A stretch of DNA of 64,000 nt. Source: Siphlonurus alternatus (Eukaryota; Arthropoda; Insecta; Ephemeroptera; Siphlonuridae). The stretch lies in contig OX463779.1 in the NCBI GenBank assembly GCA_949825025.1, forward strand, positions 31,380,359 to 31,444,358, given 5' to 3'. This document shows, piece after piece, positions 49,386-63,928 of this stretch (within the stretch, counting starts at the first letter, position 1; each line of letters opens with the position of its first letter). Below the pieces are notes generated by a model, which was not told where the DNA came from, ran no database searches, and saw only the letters and a program-made list of their open reading frames with translations. A program made the position numbers and the translations under genes.

Positions 49386-50490
49386 TTAGAATACAATAAA
49401 TTGAATGGATTATAATATGAGATTATCATCATTATATTTTATAGGTATATATAAATTGTTCAATATATTGCACACATTATATACCTATATTGGAGCGGCA
49501 CGTTGACTAATATTGAGTAACTAGACATTGGACATTTGATTTTAAATAAAAAGGTTTATAAAAAGGTTTTTAAGATAGAGATTATTAAAACTTTTGAAAA
49601 GCAATACATTTATAAAAAAAAAACTCGGGGAATATATGTGGGTGAGCAACAATGGATTGATCTGACCCGGGTTCAATTGACCTCGTGGGGAGCTGTAGGA
49701 ATGCCTTTGTTGTTGTTGCTTGTTCACATTAATTGAAAAAAAGGAGGATTTTTTCTAAGAGTGAATTCCAAATACGACATAGTGAGCATTCTTATAAAAC
49801 AAACGTATCAAATAAACTACACTTTCATTACCTGGCTTGTACAAAGTCGTTTAAAAATTGTGGAACACAAAGTATGTGATTTTGCACGTCTATATATATA
49901 GCTTATTTTTCCATTTTTTTTAATTAAGTCTGATGTACGCGTATTCTCAATACTATTTAAATGTTTATATATACTTTATTATTCAGCATTGCCTGACATC
50001 TGTAGTTTCTGTTTAAAGGGTTTATTATTAAAATGCATAACAACATAATTTATATAGTATAAAATTATGTATTATATATATTTTTTTTTGCAATATGGAT
50101 GGGATGCAAAGTATCAAAATGCAATAAATACTCTAATAAAAAATAAAATAATGCTTCAAACTATACGTGTACTACTTGTTTTATAAAAATACACAAACAA
50201 AATGGTATTTTTCTTTAAAACAATAATCAAGAAAAAAGTATATAATTTATAGAACTGAGATTACATGTTACTATTAAAGATTGTTAATTTGTTAATTATA
50301 ATTCAGTCTTTCAAAGCAGCTTCATTTCTTGTTAGCATGCCAAGATTTGCTATATATGTACTGGTATGTAGGCATCCCACTCTGCTTTGAAGCAGGACAA
50401 GTTGCCTAACCTCATGGCGCTATTCTTAGCTTGAGGTCTCAGCTTGAGCACAGGCAGAGAAAACGCAGAGCAATTTCAACTTGTATTACC
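49386..50490. other. Mostly AT-rich non-coding stretch
   Basis: No feature is supported. From about 50370 the composition becomes balanced, leading into the next element. Confidence 0.5.
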
Positions 50491-50724
50491 AGTTCTTTCA
50501 CATAAGTTGCTGCGGAATCACATTGCAACATGCCGCAGAAAATGTTGTTGATGACGCCGCAGCATCAGTAGCGGGTATCAGCTGCGCTCCGTAGAAAATT
50601 TTAACTCAATTTTTCTACAGCATTCACGTGATTTTCCGCCGCAACAGTAGCAAACGAACGAAACTACAAAAAGCTTTCGACATTTCTACGGCACCCAGTG
50701 GCAATTTTTGATTATGTGAAAGCA
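50491..50724. mobile_element. Probable MITE with CTTTCACATAA ends
   Basis: CTTTCACATAA near 50496 is mirrored by TTATGTGAAAG near 50713-50723. Inner motifs of the form GCCGCAGAAA and TTTTCTACGG pair loosely. No target duplication is certain and no coding frame is convincing. Confidence 0.5.
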
Positions 50725-50803
50725 CCTTCGTATTATAGGTGCAAATGCAGATTTGTATATTATATTGAGTGTTAGTATTATAGAAGTATATATTTATATT
50801 ATA

Positions 50804-50958
50804 GTGGGCGCGATTCATGAATCAGTTAGCCAGGTTTTCTAACCACGTTTAGCTTAACCATGTTTAACTATACCTGTTTTACGTGTTAAAGCACCTAGTT
50901 AAACGTGGTTAAGCTAAATGTGGTTAGAAACCTGGATAACTGCTTCGTGAATCGCGCC
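50804..50958. mobile_element. Palindromic MITE, family A, copy 3
   Basis: Runs from GGGCGCGATTCATGAA to CTTCGTGAATCGCGCC and matches copies at 3756 and 29576. TATTATA lies just outside both ends, which may be the target duplication. Confidence 0.9.
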
Positions 50959-52391
50959 TATTATATGTAATTAAAGCGAACTCAAATTTACGAATTGAGG
51001 TAAAAATAATTAATTAGTGCTTTAAAGGTATTAAAAGGTTTCAATTATTACTAAGTATATCTTGTAACAAAAAATAATTACTGTAAATACAATTTATAAT
51101 GGTAGTGTCATTTAAAACATTTTTTTAATTATATATCATTTAAAATATATATAAAGCATTTTTAATTATTAAAAACATATGTTAGAAAACTTTTATATAA
51201 TATTTCTTTGTAGAAACGGAGAAGATTATTAAACGTTTTGCCCGGAGCTTTTTTGCAAACTGTCCTTGCGTACGTAAAGTTCTCATTATAAGTATAAAAC
51301 AATATTCATAAAACAAAGTTACTTGCCACTGTTTGCTTAGAGTTAGACTGTTTTTTTCCTCCTCCGATATCGCACTTTATCAATTGTTTATGAATATTAT
51401 ATAACAAAACCTCTCTATATACACTTTTTATAACTATTAAATAACATTGCAGTAGTTCTGCAGTTTATAGCGTTATGGTAACAATAAAAGTTTTAACTGT
51501 TTAATTAAACGCAAGCTAGTTCCCAACAAAATAAAAAACAGATTATAAATGAACATTATTTTCTGTAAAAAAAAGTATCGTGGTCTTGTCATCACTAGTT
51601 AAGAGAAGGGAAAAAATGGACATATAATATCATATGCCATAAACCAAATGACGTGATCAATGTGGAGGTAATGGGAGCAATTTACAAGGGAGTGTGTTTC
51701 TTACTAACGTCAGTAATTGCACACTAACTGAGGTTAGTACAAAATTGTTTAACTTTTTGGTACTGAATAACTATTCCTTTGAGCCCATTATGTCCATAGT
51801 TCAAATGGACAGCTATAGTAATTTCGTAACTTAAATAGTAAAATAATTTAAACGTGTTAATAAAATTAACAGTTATATACAAAGCATTTACACTACGCGT
51901 CACATTTAATTAGGTTGCTTTTGTCGTGTTGTAATGTCTTCGGTCATTGGTTGAGAGGTTGCAAAGCAGGATCTAATTGGCCCAACATGAACCGAATACT
52001 CCCGAGTATCTACGAAGAAAATCCTAAATGAATATGACGGCCAATGTAGTATATTTTTATGATCATGAGGTTATGAAACGAAAAAATAAAAGCCAAAAAA
52101 TGCTTAGTTTTATTTTGTTAGGTTAATTTTACTGTGAATAATGTACTAGTAAGTTAGTATTTCATTGTCTTTTTCAAACAACTTTCAGTGCATGTTTGTT
52201 TGTTTTTTAAGAAAAAAAATAGAAATATAAGAAAAGGTTGTTTTATATAGTAGTGTTTAGTGTAAAATGAAGACAGTATAATATCCGAACGGAAATTAGG
52301 CATTTTACAAAAAAAAAAAAAGAAAAAAAAAAAAAAAACATTGACCAGCATTTGATACTTAAAGTTTGTGCCACAAGAAGAGTAGATTATC
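50959..52391. other. AT-rich non-coding stretch
   Basis: A balanced patch at about 51930-52010 holds nothing recognised. An A run with one interruption lies at 52310-52338. Confidence 0.55.
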
Positions 52392-52556
52392 GCTAACATT
52401 TCTCAAGCTCTCATTTACGCTGACAGTGGCCTATTTCTACACCGTTCCATCACTGCTAGCCGGGCACGCTCTAATCAGCAGGGAGCTCGAAATGTGTTTC
52501 TGTTACCCATCAATTTACCACGACTCATTGTGTTTTCTTATATAAGCAACAAATAA
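52392..52556 (+). other. GC-richer patch with an open frame, unrecognised
   Basis: A plus-strand frame is open from just after a TAG at about 52383 to a TAA near 52553. It reads SQALIYADSGLFLHRS, then SNQQGARNVFLLPINLPR, a protein-like mix. No ATG start, no clear splice edges and no recognised family. Treat as a possible exon relic. Confidence 0.2.
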
Positions 52557-52816
52557 AAAAATAACAAAGTTATAAGTAACGACTCTTATTTATTTTCCTT
52601 TTATTATTTATTGTAACAAATTTAATTTACTTTATATCAATATCAACAACAATTTGTCTTACATTGCATTGGCACAAAAAAAATCAATATAGTGATTTAT
52701 ATTAATGATCCTTCTGTAACAGATATTACACTGAAAAAAAAACTTTGAAAAACTGTTAAAAAATCATTTATCATAGTAATTTTATAGAATCTATAATATA
52801 TTCCACTAAAATCTAG

Positions 52817-52958
52817 AGCCTGTATTACACCATACAATTTTGCATACAATTTTTCATGCAAGAAAATTTCATCTTCATACAAACAAATGGAGTTCAAGTT
52901 TTCTTGAACGGAAAAATTGTAAGCAATAGTTAGAAAAATTGTATCTTGTAATACCGGC
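52817..52958. mobile_element. MITE with GCCTGTATTACA ends, 142 bp
   Basis: GCCTGTATTACACCATACAA on the left pairs with TTGTATCTTGTAATACCGGC on the right. The interior GCATACAATTTTTC also has a partner. No frame and no certain target duplication. Confidence 0.75.
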
Positions 52959-54081
52959 TTAAGAAAAAGCAAAGTTTTATATTGGAAGAGAACAGCATAC
53001 AAGCATGTGCAAGTAATTAACAGTACAATATTTAAAAAAGATATGTTAAAATTAAAAGAGTTTCAAAAGACTTGCTTGACCATTATTACATTATTAACAC
53101 GCTTTTGCACATAAATAAAAAAAAGAGCATTAGAGTTTTAAAAACCAACTAAAATTTTAATTTTATATAAAACTATCAATTACATTGTTTTTAAATACAA
53201 AGCAGAGGCAATGACGTAATTATTTAGTCTCTCCTAACAGTTCCACACATCCTTCCTCAAGTGACTTCCTTGGTGTTAAAAATTGAAAATATTGCAGAGA
53301 AGTTTACGTCAACAGATCTCACTGCCATAAACAAGAACCACTTTTTATTTACAGTCAATTTGGTCACAGAAACTTCTAAATATTAGTTACGTGACTCCGG
53401 TACCAATGTGAACCAAATTATTGTCAAAGGTAAAATCTTTATATTAATTTACTAGAACATAAATTTACTGAAGCATAACGCTTGGACAAGCAATATTTTC
53501 TGGCAATAGAACAGATTAGCGCTGACTCTGTAATAAAAATAATTGGTATCCCTGCTGGTAATATAATAATCTTGATGTAACAAAAATCTTATATTTTCTA
53601 TGGCCTTGCTTTATGTTTTATTGCAGACCAATAGCATAAAACTGTAAGTATCCATAAAATAACATAGCTAAAAATTTACGATTTATCTCACAAGCTATTC
53701 ATAAAATATTGGACAGTATCAAAGCAACCAAGTAAAGTCATATAGCTATTAACTTTATTAATCATTCTCCTAATTGTAGCATCGTTTTTATTAAGCAATA
53801 CAAGAATATAATGTTTGGGATTTACGAAAGATAGAAATAGAAAAATATACAACTTTATCATTAATTATTACACACGCTCGTGACAGCTAAACTCAATAAT
53901 ATTATATAAGCTAAAAGTCTGGTTGTATTATTCTTGAGTAACACTCTAATTATTATCATTTTATAAGTATAATGTAATAAATGTTGCAATGTTGAATAAT
54001 TTATACTATAGAATGTTAACTTATATATTTTGAAAAAATCATGTGACTTATTCACTATTTCACTATTTTTACTTTTATTAG

Positions 54082-54085
<4 letters not shown>

Positions 54086-54120
<35 letters not shown>
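54086..54120. repeat. (TA)n microsatellite
   Basis: About 35 bases of alternating AT. Confidence 0.95.
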
Positions 54121-54124
<4 letters not shown>

Positions 54125-56317
54125 TGACTAGGCCTCATGGGTCAATTAATATTGTGTATATTATGGATCAATGCCACTTTTGTGTCATGGTGCCACTTTG
54201 GTGCTACAGTATTGGTCCTCACCCTAAAAATTTTCAAAAATGAGCTATATTTGTCAATTTTTATTTTTACTTTCTTTTCTTTGTTGTTTTATTATTCTTT
54301 TAATTTTTTTGTAAAATATAAATATGTATTTATGTATAAATTGACATGGGTGAAATGAAATAAAATAAATAAAATATTTATACACAATGAGTAATGACAT
54401 CATCGGAAAATTTTCAATTTTTATTTCATTCCCGATAACATATTTTATAGTTAATTGTCTTGCAACATTTTATTGTTATCCTTAATTTTTTTTTATGAAA
54501 TATTCATTTATTTTTGCAGACTTTATTTCATCTAAATTATAAACAAATGAAAACTGTAATCATGAGAATTTTTTATTTTATTTACTTTTTAGTACAACAT
54601 TATAAGAGCTATTGAATAATTCAGTAATAGTAGAATAATTTAATACGATATAGAATGCGCTAATTAACATAAACACAACAGTTCATGTGTAATATACTTT
54701 GTTATGTGGGTATAATTAATTATATATTTATTTAAATCATATTTTTTGAAAAGTATTTTATAGGCTGGAGATGTATAAAGTATCCAAACTTATGAAAATA
54801 CTGTAATATGTACTGTATTGCATTCAATAAACGAATACAAAGACTGTGTTAATTCTTGATATTTGTGTATCAATAATACTTTAGCCACGTAGATTTTAGT
54901 AATAAAAATTAATATTAAACAAGTAATATATAAACAACTATTCTATATCAATGTTTGCAATGAAACATATTTATCTTTCAAATGTAGTAAAGTTGCAAAA
55001 TTTAATATTACTCATTTTACTATAAATCATTATACAGAAAACATAGTAAAAAATAAAAAATACATTATAGTTTAAAATGGTATAATATAGATATTAGTAT
55101 CCCATTTTGAAAGAATGAAGAATTTTATACCCTGGAAAAAACTGAAAATTTCATTTTCTTAATGAGAGTAGATTTTTTATGTAAGATTTAGGTCATTCAT
55201 TTAAAAAAATAATTGTCCCCATTTCTTGTTCTATGTTGTTGAACAAGTTGTAATGGAAGTAAAATTGTACTTTTAATTCCTATGGTAGTACTTTTTAAAC
55301 AATATGTTCGCTTTTCAATTACATTGCACTTCATTTAACGTGCACTTTGCCATACAATTATTTTAAAATTAATAAAAATCTAGAACTTACTTGTTGGCAT
55401 TAATGGGAGAACTGCATTTATATATTTAATGAATAGAGATGATCTTTTTATAATTTTACTACATTTTTTCTGGATTTTTAGCATTCAAATTCATTTTTTT
55501 TCTTCCTAACAATATATGAAATTGGAAGCACATATTTATATAACATTGTGTATATAATTATAGCATAATATAGCAGAAAAATTTATTTACATTCATCACT
55601 GATATAACTTTTATAGAATGTAATTCAAGCTTGTTCTTATTTATTCATGTTATTTATTTTATAACCTTGCGTATTTGATATCTGCTTGACAATTTTTAAT
55701 TAATTAACGTGTGTTTTTTTCCAGAAGTTAATAATAGTTTATTATAAAAGTTAGAATATAAATTATTGTTGAATTCTTGTGTATTTCATGAAGTAGATTT
55801 TTTTCCTCCTAGTTTTTATGCAAATACATTGCTAATTAATATACATTTGTAAATACAACGCAAATATCAGTATTGTGATAGTACCTTGGGACAGTCTGCT
55901 GAACGTTATATCCTCTTTTTTTATTGACTTTCACGTGATGGAGCTATGATTAATTTTATCTTTTTTTTTATGCATCTTCTCTACCACAGTTTCATCTCGT
56001 TGTCTCTTGGAGATGCAGTGTTAGCAAATTAGATATAACTTTCATGTTAACACGAGGTGTACATTTACAAAAATAAATTAATTAAATATTTTATATTTTT
56101 ATGCTTAACTTCATGAATAATTAATTTAAAATATGAAAAATATTAAATTAATCGTTACGTGATTATCACGTAAGTATAAATATTTTAAATGTAGAAATAT
56201 CTTATTTCTACATTATCTTTTTATAAATATCTTTTAATATCTAAATATCTTTTTTTAAGTTGGTGTATAAATTACACAGTTTTCTTTAAAACATATAATA
56301 TGTTTCACTAATTATAA

Positions 56318-56420
<103 letters not shown>

Positions 56421-57472
56421 AACTGAATAACATTATTTTGTAAATTAAATTAATTTTTTGTTTTACATTATAGCAAAAATAGCAATAATACATTTTTGTT
56501 CCTGGAAATAATTTGCTCTCATAATTAAAACCTTGGCAATAAATAATGTGTAAAATTATTATAGTTATAAAAATATGTAAAAAAATAAATAACAACGTAG
56601 TTTATTGCATTTTTTGTGATTAATAATTAATATAAAATTTTAAACTTTTTTTTTATTGATTTAATACGATTTTTTTTATTATTATTGAACATAAAAAGGA
56701 TAAACGTAAAAACGAATTGAGTGCTTAGTTGTTCAATTAAAAACCATTGGCCGAATTAACATAGAGCTGCTGAAAGATTAAAGAGCTGGCGCAGATAAAT
56801 TAGACAGGCAATTTATTTGAAAGAAAGTTAAACAAAGATGTAACTTAAAAAGAACGAAAACTTCTAAAATAGCGATATGCAAGAAATTTTGATATCATGG
56901 AAGCCATTTAATTCAAGTTACAAATTATTAATAATTAATCAACATAAAATTTCATTTTATTTACCATTTTAGACTTACCTCTTTGAATGAAATCTCTTCT
57001 TTTGTGGTTCTCTCGAGTTCCGAGTGCTTGAAACCTTATGAAAACGCATCGGAACTAATAAATAGAGTTCATGATCAATGATTTAAGGGATAACAAATAC
57101 TGATAGCAATCAAGTGGGTCATAAGTCAAAATGCAATAAATCTCGTTGGTCTCTAAAGGAAACACAACCTTCCCTTACGAAAACTACAATGCAGTTCTAA
57201 GGTTTCCCTGCTATTTTAGCTGAAATTGATATTGAGAAGAAGTTTAATAATCATAACTGTTGTCAAAACAAACATAAAAATCAATATTGTTCGGCTTCTA
57301 CTGAATTCTAAGCAATAATATATTTGGTAGTTATAAATGTAACTTTTTTCTTATTGTTTTAGCTATAATTACAAATTTAAGATCAATGTGTAATTATCTA
57401 GTGACATTTAGTTATTTATTTTCAATTTGTATTACTTATACATATAGTTAAACAAATATGTTCAAATACTTC

Positions 57473-57640
57473 GCCGGAAGTAGCCTTGAAGTAGGATGAG
57501 TTGAGCTGAATAATTAATATTAAAACTCTAAGACTTTGCAGATTGAAGGTTGAAATCCCTAAAATAAATCTTTCTGCAAAGTTTCAGGTTCAAAACTGAA
57601 CTAGAGAGTCCAGAAACCTCTCACTTCCGGCTACTTCCTG
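57473..57640 (-). repeat. Dispersed CCGGAAGTAGCCGGAAGT repeat, copy C
   Basis: On the minus strand it begins AGGAAGTAGCCGGAAGTGAG and continues through CAGTTTTGAACCTG and CTTTGCAGAAAG. The left side (57473) has GCCGGAAGTAGCC, and a CTTTGCAG pair lies inside, so it is a loose inverted repeat. It is related to 35148 and 48505. Confidence 0.6.
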
Positions 57641-57985
57641 TGGTTAGCTAAATTTTTTTGAATTTTAGACTTTCAAATGCATTGAAGTAAAATATTTGAA
57701 ATCAAAAGTAAAGAAAATCATTTTTGCATTATTGATGACAGCTGGGCTTTAAGAGTTTAGAACTTCAGGGATTTGAGAGTTATTAGCATCACAAAGTCAA
57801 TAATATTCCCTTAACTGAACTTAAAAGAGTGGTAGTACATTTATTTATAAAAATCTCCTGAGACTCAATTATTAACAATTTTTTTCTTCTAATTGAATTT
57901 TAGTTGCATAGTGACTATGAAGCATCCTGTAGAGTATTTCAAACTCCCTATACCTTCCATTTATAATTACAAAAATAAACCTAAA

Positions 57986-58196
57986 GGTGGATTTTCATGG
58001 GCGGCAACGACGACGCGGCGCGATTTGACGTAAAAGCTGCGAAATCCTATGCGGTGGCGAATTCGCCGGTAATCGCGTTAATTACGATGCTCTTTTTCTT
58101 TTAATCGCCCAATATGGCCGCCAATGGATGTTACAGCAAGTGCGCTTTATTCGCACCGCGTCGCAGACTGGAAATCGCTCATGAAAATCCACCTTA
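57986..58196 (+). mobile_element. MITE family B, copy 4, best preserved
   Basis: The ends AGGTGGATTTTCATG and CATGAAAATCCACCT are perfect inverted copies, flanked by TAA on both sides. A TAA duplication fits PIF/Harbinger-type transposition. The interior is GC-rich with GCGGTGGCGAATTCGCC and ACAGCAAGTGCGC. No frame encodes a transposase. Copies at 19774, 23511 and 44148 align with it. Confidence 0.92.
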
Positions 58197-58869
58197 AAAG
58201 GCCTGCAGAAGGAATAAAAAAAACTCCACTAGGGTCTGGGATCATATTTAAGGTTCAAAAAGAGTATAATGCATAAAGGAATGTAAACCATAATTTCAAC
58301 AAGAGCCCTGAAAGTAATATTGCAGTTTGTTATACTTAATATTTGAATCTGTAAATGCAAAATTATTTACGCTTCATATTACAGGCACTTCTAACTAAAA
58401 GGACTAATGGACAACTGGTATGATTTTTTTATTGCATATTTGGATCTGAGAAAAAAAAAAATGAAAATACATAACTCGAGGTCTGCTATCCAAATTTGCA
58501 ATAGAAATTTTATGAAGGATTATCATTATCTTTATACCGATGTCTTCATTTATATTTTTATTGTGGTGCAACTGAACGCTTTCCTTTCATTTATACTGTA
58601 TTAATCAGTTCTGAGAGCACTTTAAATGTTTTCATATGGCTGACAGTAACTAGATCTTTTAGATGGCTTCGTATGCCCTTTGTATTGACCTTTTGTTTAA
58701 TTAGAATAAATCAATAAATTTTAATATTTTAAATGATTAAACATAGGGAATTTCTTTGTCATGACTGATTTATTGCAATTGTATAAGCATTTATATTATA
58801 ATTATCAACATTAAAAAAAAAAATAAAAAAAAAATCTCAGTACTGCATTGTTTGATTTGTAGTAACAGG

Positions 58870-59038
58870 ATTTACAAATTATTTTGTGATATGTGATATG
58901 TGTCCGTCTATTGTGCATAGTGATCAAAGCAGTTTTTTTATGTATGGACGATCGACGTAATGTCTTGAGTTTAAAATTGTTTGACTTGCTTATATCGTGT
59001 AATCAATCAAAAAGCAATAAAGATTATGAATGATGAAT
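58870..59038 (+). mobile_element. Possible 3' end of a non-LTR retrotransposon
   Basis: Ends with AATAAAGATTATGAATGATGAAT, that is, a poly(A)-signal-like AATAAA followed by a short tandem tail. The 5' limit is uncertain and no coding part was recognised. Confidence 0.4.
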
Positions 59039-59139
59039 AGAAGGGCCTGCAGAGTGACAGGCACAGTGAAGAAAGTCCTCGCCAATGACGAGGAGGCAGT
59101 GCAGCGTGTCTTGGAGTTCACCATTGAGGCGAACCTTCG

Positions 59140-59212
<73 letters not shown>

Positions 59213-59357
59213 CTGTAAATAGAAACAAATAAATCAAAGAAATAATCACAAAACAAAGCTGCAAACAACATAGTAAGAAAATTTGCGGCCAATAAATGGC
59301 CGCGCTGAGGGCATACATGACCAAAATGTGTCCCCGAAATACAAACCAACCAATCTT
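59039..59357. other. Inserted segment flanked by 11 bp direct repeats
   Basis: GAATGATGAAT stands at 59028-59038 and 59358-59368. The segment between holds a GC-rich part (59042-59140), a (TA)n run and an A-rich part. A plus-strand frame in the GC-rich part reads RACRVTGTVKKVLANDEEA and then VQRVLEFTIEANLRL before entering the TA repeat. The minus strand is also open. No inverted ends are seen, so reverse-transcribed insertion or a chance repeat of the tail motif are both possible. Confidence 0.4.
59143..59209. repeat. (TA)n microsatellite
   Basis: About 67 bases of alternating TA inside the segment flanked by direct repeats. Confidence 0.97.
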
Positions 59358-59368
59358 GAATGATGAAT

Positions 59369-61886
59369 TATAATTAATTGACTTAATTAGTTCTAAATAC
59401 TACATTCCTCAAGGGTATACAATTAATGAATATAATATCAGTCTTTACATTTTGAAATTTTCCTCCTTATACCCTCCTTAAACTGTAAAATTTAATAACT
59501 ATTCATTCAATTACACGAAGGTACACAACTGCATCTATAGCTGCTATAATGTCACAGTTGAGTAAAATTTGATATGGATGTTCTAAATTAAAGTTACAAA
59601 GTTGAAAACGTATATAATATACTATGTATATAGAAACACAATCTCATTTACTTTTGAGGAGAATTTTTGTGAGTTGATTCTAAAATAGCAATTTTACATC
59701 AAGGAGTGTAGTGTTATTAAAGAAACCTTTAATACGTGAATTTATAATTATAGAACGAGTTCAAAACTTTTTGATTATGAAATTTGGATATTTTATAATA
59801 TCAAATATAGCATACGTTCATTTTATATAAACTTTAGTAATCAAAATATCCTTTCATTATTTAATGATATATAATCTCTAGTTTAATTATAAATAGCTCT
59901 CTAATTTGACTATAATTAATTTTTAAAAGTAACTATTGTATATACAAACAAAAAACGCACTGTCTTAAAGTTTTAAGTGTCAGATTTTTTCTAATAGTTA
60001 TTGTTTAAAATTCATCGTAATGAGTAAAGTTGTTACAGAGAACAAAAAATTTGCTGTGTCTTGTTAGACTTAACTCATGTATATCAAAACTTTTGGATGT
60101 TGGTATACCCTTGGTCTTGTGAAACACTGTAGCAGCAGGAGCCAATAATTATTAATTAAAGCGCACCCTTCGCCACTACCTCTCTTCTTAAGAGGCAACC
60201 ACACAATGTAATGTTTAATGACACCATAATTAGGATAGCAGCTATATCAAAGAAAGACGTAAATCTATTGTATTTTAACTTTTTTTTATAAAAGAAACTA
60301 GTAATTAATTTTTTATTCAAAGCATTTGAATTATTTTCTCTTATTACAATATAATTAATACAATTATAATGAAGTGATGCCTTTGTTTTTAAATTGATAT
60401 CGTTACACTGAAGTACAGTTTTTGTTTTTTACAATTAAGCTAACCATTAATTGACTAGCCAATCGGAGTAAAAAAAAATTAAATTCTCAACCCATCACAT
60501 CTAGCGTCGTTAATGTATAATTATATATTTTTATTCAGAACAAACTCTGGTTCCATTATCAAGAATGCAATAAATCATACAAACATATTCATAGTTAAAT
60601 AATATTACACATGTATACAAAATTTATTATAAAGAAACTTGGTTTTATAATACATTATATAAATTATATACATAATATAATAATAATGTTTATAATGTAT
60701 ATATTATATTATATACATTATGATCATAATGTATATATTATATTATATACATTATGATCTAGCTCAGAGATAACATGCAAAATGGTACACCATTACAGAA
60801 AATGGCGAGTCGGAAGCTTATTATTGTTGTTTTGAAATTCGTGTGGCTAAATATTTTTCTCTGATCCTTCTTTTGCTCTTCAATTAAGAGCTCTCAACTT
60901 CATTAAAATATCGTGTTCCGACACTTCCGACACGAAGTTTCATCGCTCGCTCCCCCAGTTTTGCTATCAGCTTACTTAATTTAGGCCGCTCTTAATTCAT
61001 CATTCCTTGTCAACACCCGCCAATTTTAATTGGGTTAAGCATTATGTAGAAAATATTTGTGGGAAAATTGAGTTTCATTATTATTGCTACATGTATGATA
61101 TTTACAACAATTGTTCTTTATTCATAAATTATCTTGATTATAATAATAATAATTACACTAATTCGTAATTCCATATAAAAATATTTCTTCGTTTTATTGT
61201 AATTCAATTTACTTTTTTTCATCTTATTAATGCTCAAATATTAATTAATTTTTAACGGCATATATTATTAAGCAGACCAATTTTTGATGATACTCGGTAA
61301 ATCACGTACCTCTTTATAATACATTAAAAAATACAAGTTAAATTATATTTCTTTGGTGTAAATGTTTTAATTTGTCATACAATATTAAATAAAATTTCAA
61401 CTTTTCTACTAAATAATAATATAAGGATCCACAAATTTAACGTAAATGTAAGATTTCTGGCCAATCTGGTAATTTTAAAACTGTTAATTATAACGTACAA
61501 AAGTTTGCACTACTTTGCAAAGTTCTGAAAATTATTTATATTTATCAAGAATGTTGTAAATGTTGTAGTTCCATCTTCTTCCATCTGGATTATTCATTTA
61601 AAGTGAATTATAATTAATTATAAATTAATTACCTTACAATGTTAAAGTACATTTCATTCAATTAAATTTTTACCACTACTAACCTTATAATTAAATGACA
61701 GCACTTATAACAGTATGGGAGTTTCAAGCACATGATTACGTCAATTTTACGCCACTTAGTGAACAGTTGAATGCTTGCATCATACATATAGGCAGTTTAA
61801 ATAGAAGTAAAAGAGCTGCTAATTAATTCAACAAAATTGCTATGGAGTACAGCCAACCTTACGAGAAAGAGAGAAAGTGGGGGAGG
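59369..61886. other. AT-rich non-coding stretch
   Basis: Contains the 34 bp palindromic duplication at 60692-60759 and a balanced patch at about 60890-61020 with nothing recognised. Confidence 0.55.
60692..60759. repeat. Tandem pair of 34 bp palindromic units
   Basis: ATAATGTATATATTATATT...ACATTATGATC occurs twice in a row, and each unit is itself almost fully palindromic. Confidence 0.85.

Positions 61887-62877
<991 letters not shown>

Positions 62878-62970
<93 letters not shown>
62878..62970. repeat. (CT)n microsatellite
   Basis: About 93 bases of CT, inverted in sense relative to the GA array 0.9 kb upstream. Confidence 0.97.
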
Positions 62971-62974
<4 letters not shown>

Positions 62975-63878
62975 TTATATTAGCAGCTAGAACAATGCTG
63001 CTTAGAATAATGAATTCTTGCAAAATTACTAAAATATAATATTAATATAAGACAATATTACATCTTAATTAATCTTCTTGATTATGAATATAAATTAATT
63101 CTACTTCTTAATTAATTTTAAAGTTGTATTTGAAACACTAAAATTAAAGATACAAGTATCATTTTATGTTTCAATGACATTTGCTGATGTTCTCGGTAAT
63201 AATATTGAAAATTATTTTCCACATTTTTTATTTTTTTATTTCTTGATTGCAACACAAGAGTTGAATAAAAAAAGAGAAAAAAAAAACATATTGAATATTT
63301 ATAAACCTTCTTTTTATTTGGTGTTGAAATAAAATAAAAATAATTTTAATTTATATTTTATGAGTATTGGTATCTTAAAGAATCCTCCAAGTAAGAGGAA
63401 GAATTTTTACAATGAACTGACAGTGGTGTAACTTACGCGTTGGTGGTAGAATTTTATATTATTTTAATTTATTTCAGTATGTAAGTTTTCAGTTGTAATT
63501 TCATATCTCCGCTGATATTAAAATAGACCCAAGAGCTTTTGACCGAAATACTTCCACGCGGAAAAAAAATAAATCCGGATTAATTTCAAGTTCAAAATTC
63601 TTTAGTTAAATAAATTCTCTCCTAAAATCAAAACATCACAACTTTAGACTTTTGTTGCGGTTAATAGGACACGTCAATTAGCAATATTAAGCCGAGGGGT
63701 AGGATATCGAATATCGCAAATTTTCCACACAGAAAAAAAAAAAAAAAAATCCGCTAACCAATCACAACGCAGTAGGTAGTATTTGTTTAATTTAAGTAAA
63801 TGAAATGCTAAATACTTTTTACCTTCATCGTCTTATACGAACTAATAGCCATGGTCATCTAGACGTGAAGGGGTAATT
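62971..63878. other. AT-rich non-coding stretch
   Basis: No feature recognised. Confidence 0.55.
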
Positions 63879-63928
63879 AATATCAAGATCCCTTTACCTA
63901 TATAGTAAAGGGATCTTGATTAATATTA
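63879..63928. repeat. Short near-perfect palindrome
   Basis: AATATCAAGATCCCTTTAC at 63879-63897 pairs with GTAAAGGGATCTTGAT at 63905-63920 across a CTATATA centre. It is similar in scale to the 32 bp palindrome at 7680 but has no clear flanking repeat. Confidence 0.75.

Noticed and set aside
49636..49720. B-box-like GGGTTCAATTGACC, possible second tRNA-like element
   Set aside because: The box is imperfect, no A box was found at the right distance and no cloverleaf stem could be drawn.
54137..54358. Hydrophobic 73-codon frame resembling a membrane protein
   Set aside because: T-rich DNA gives Phe/Leu-rich translations by chance; no other coding sign is present.
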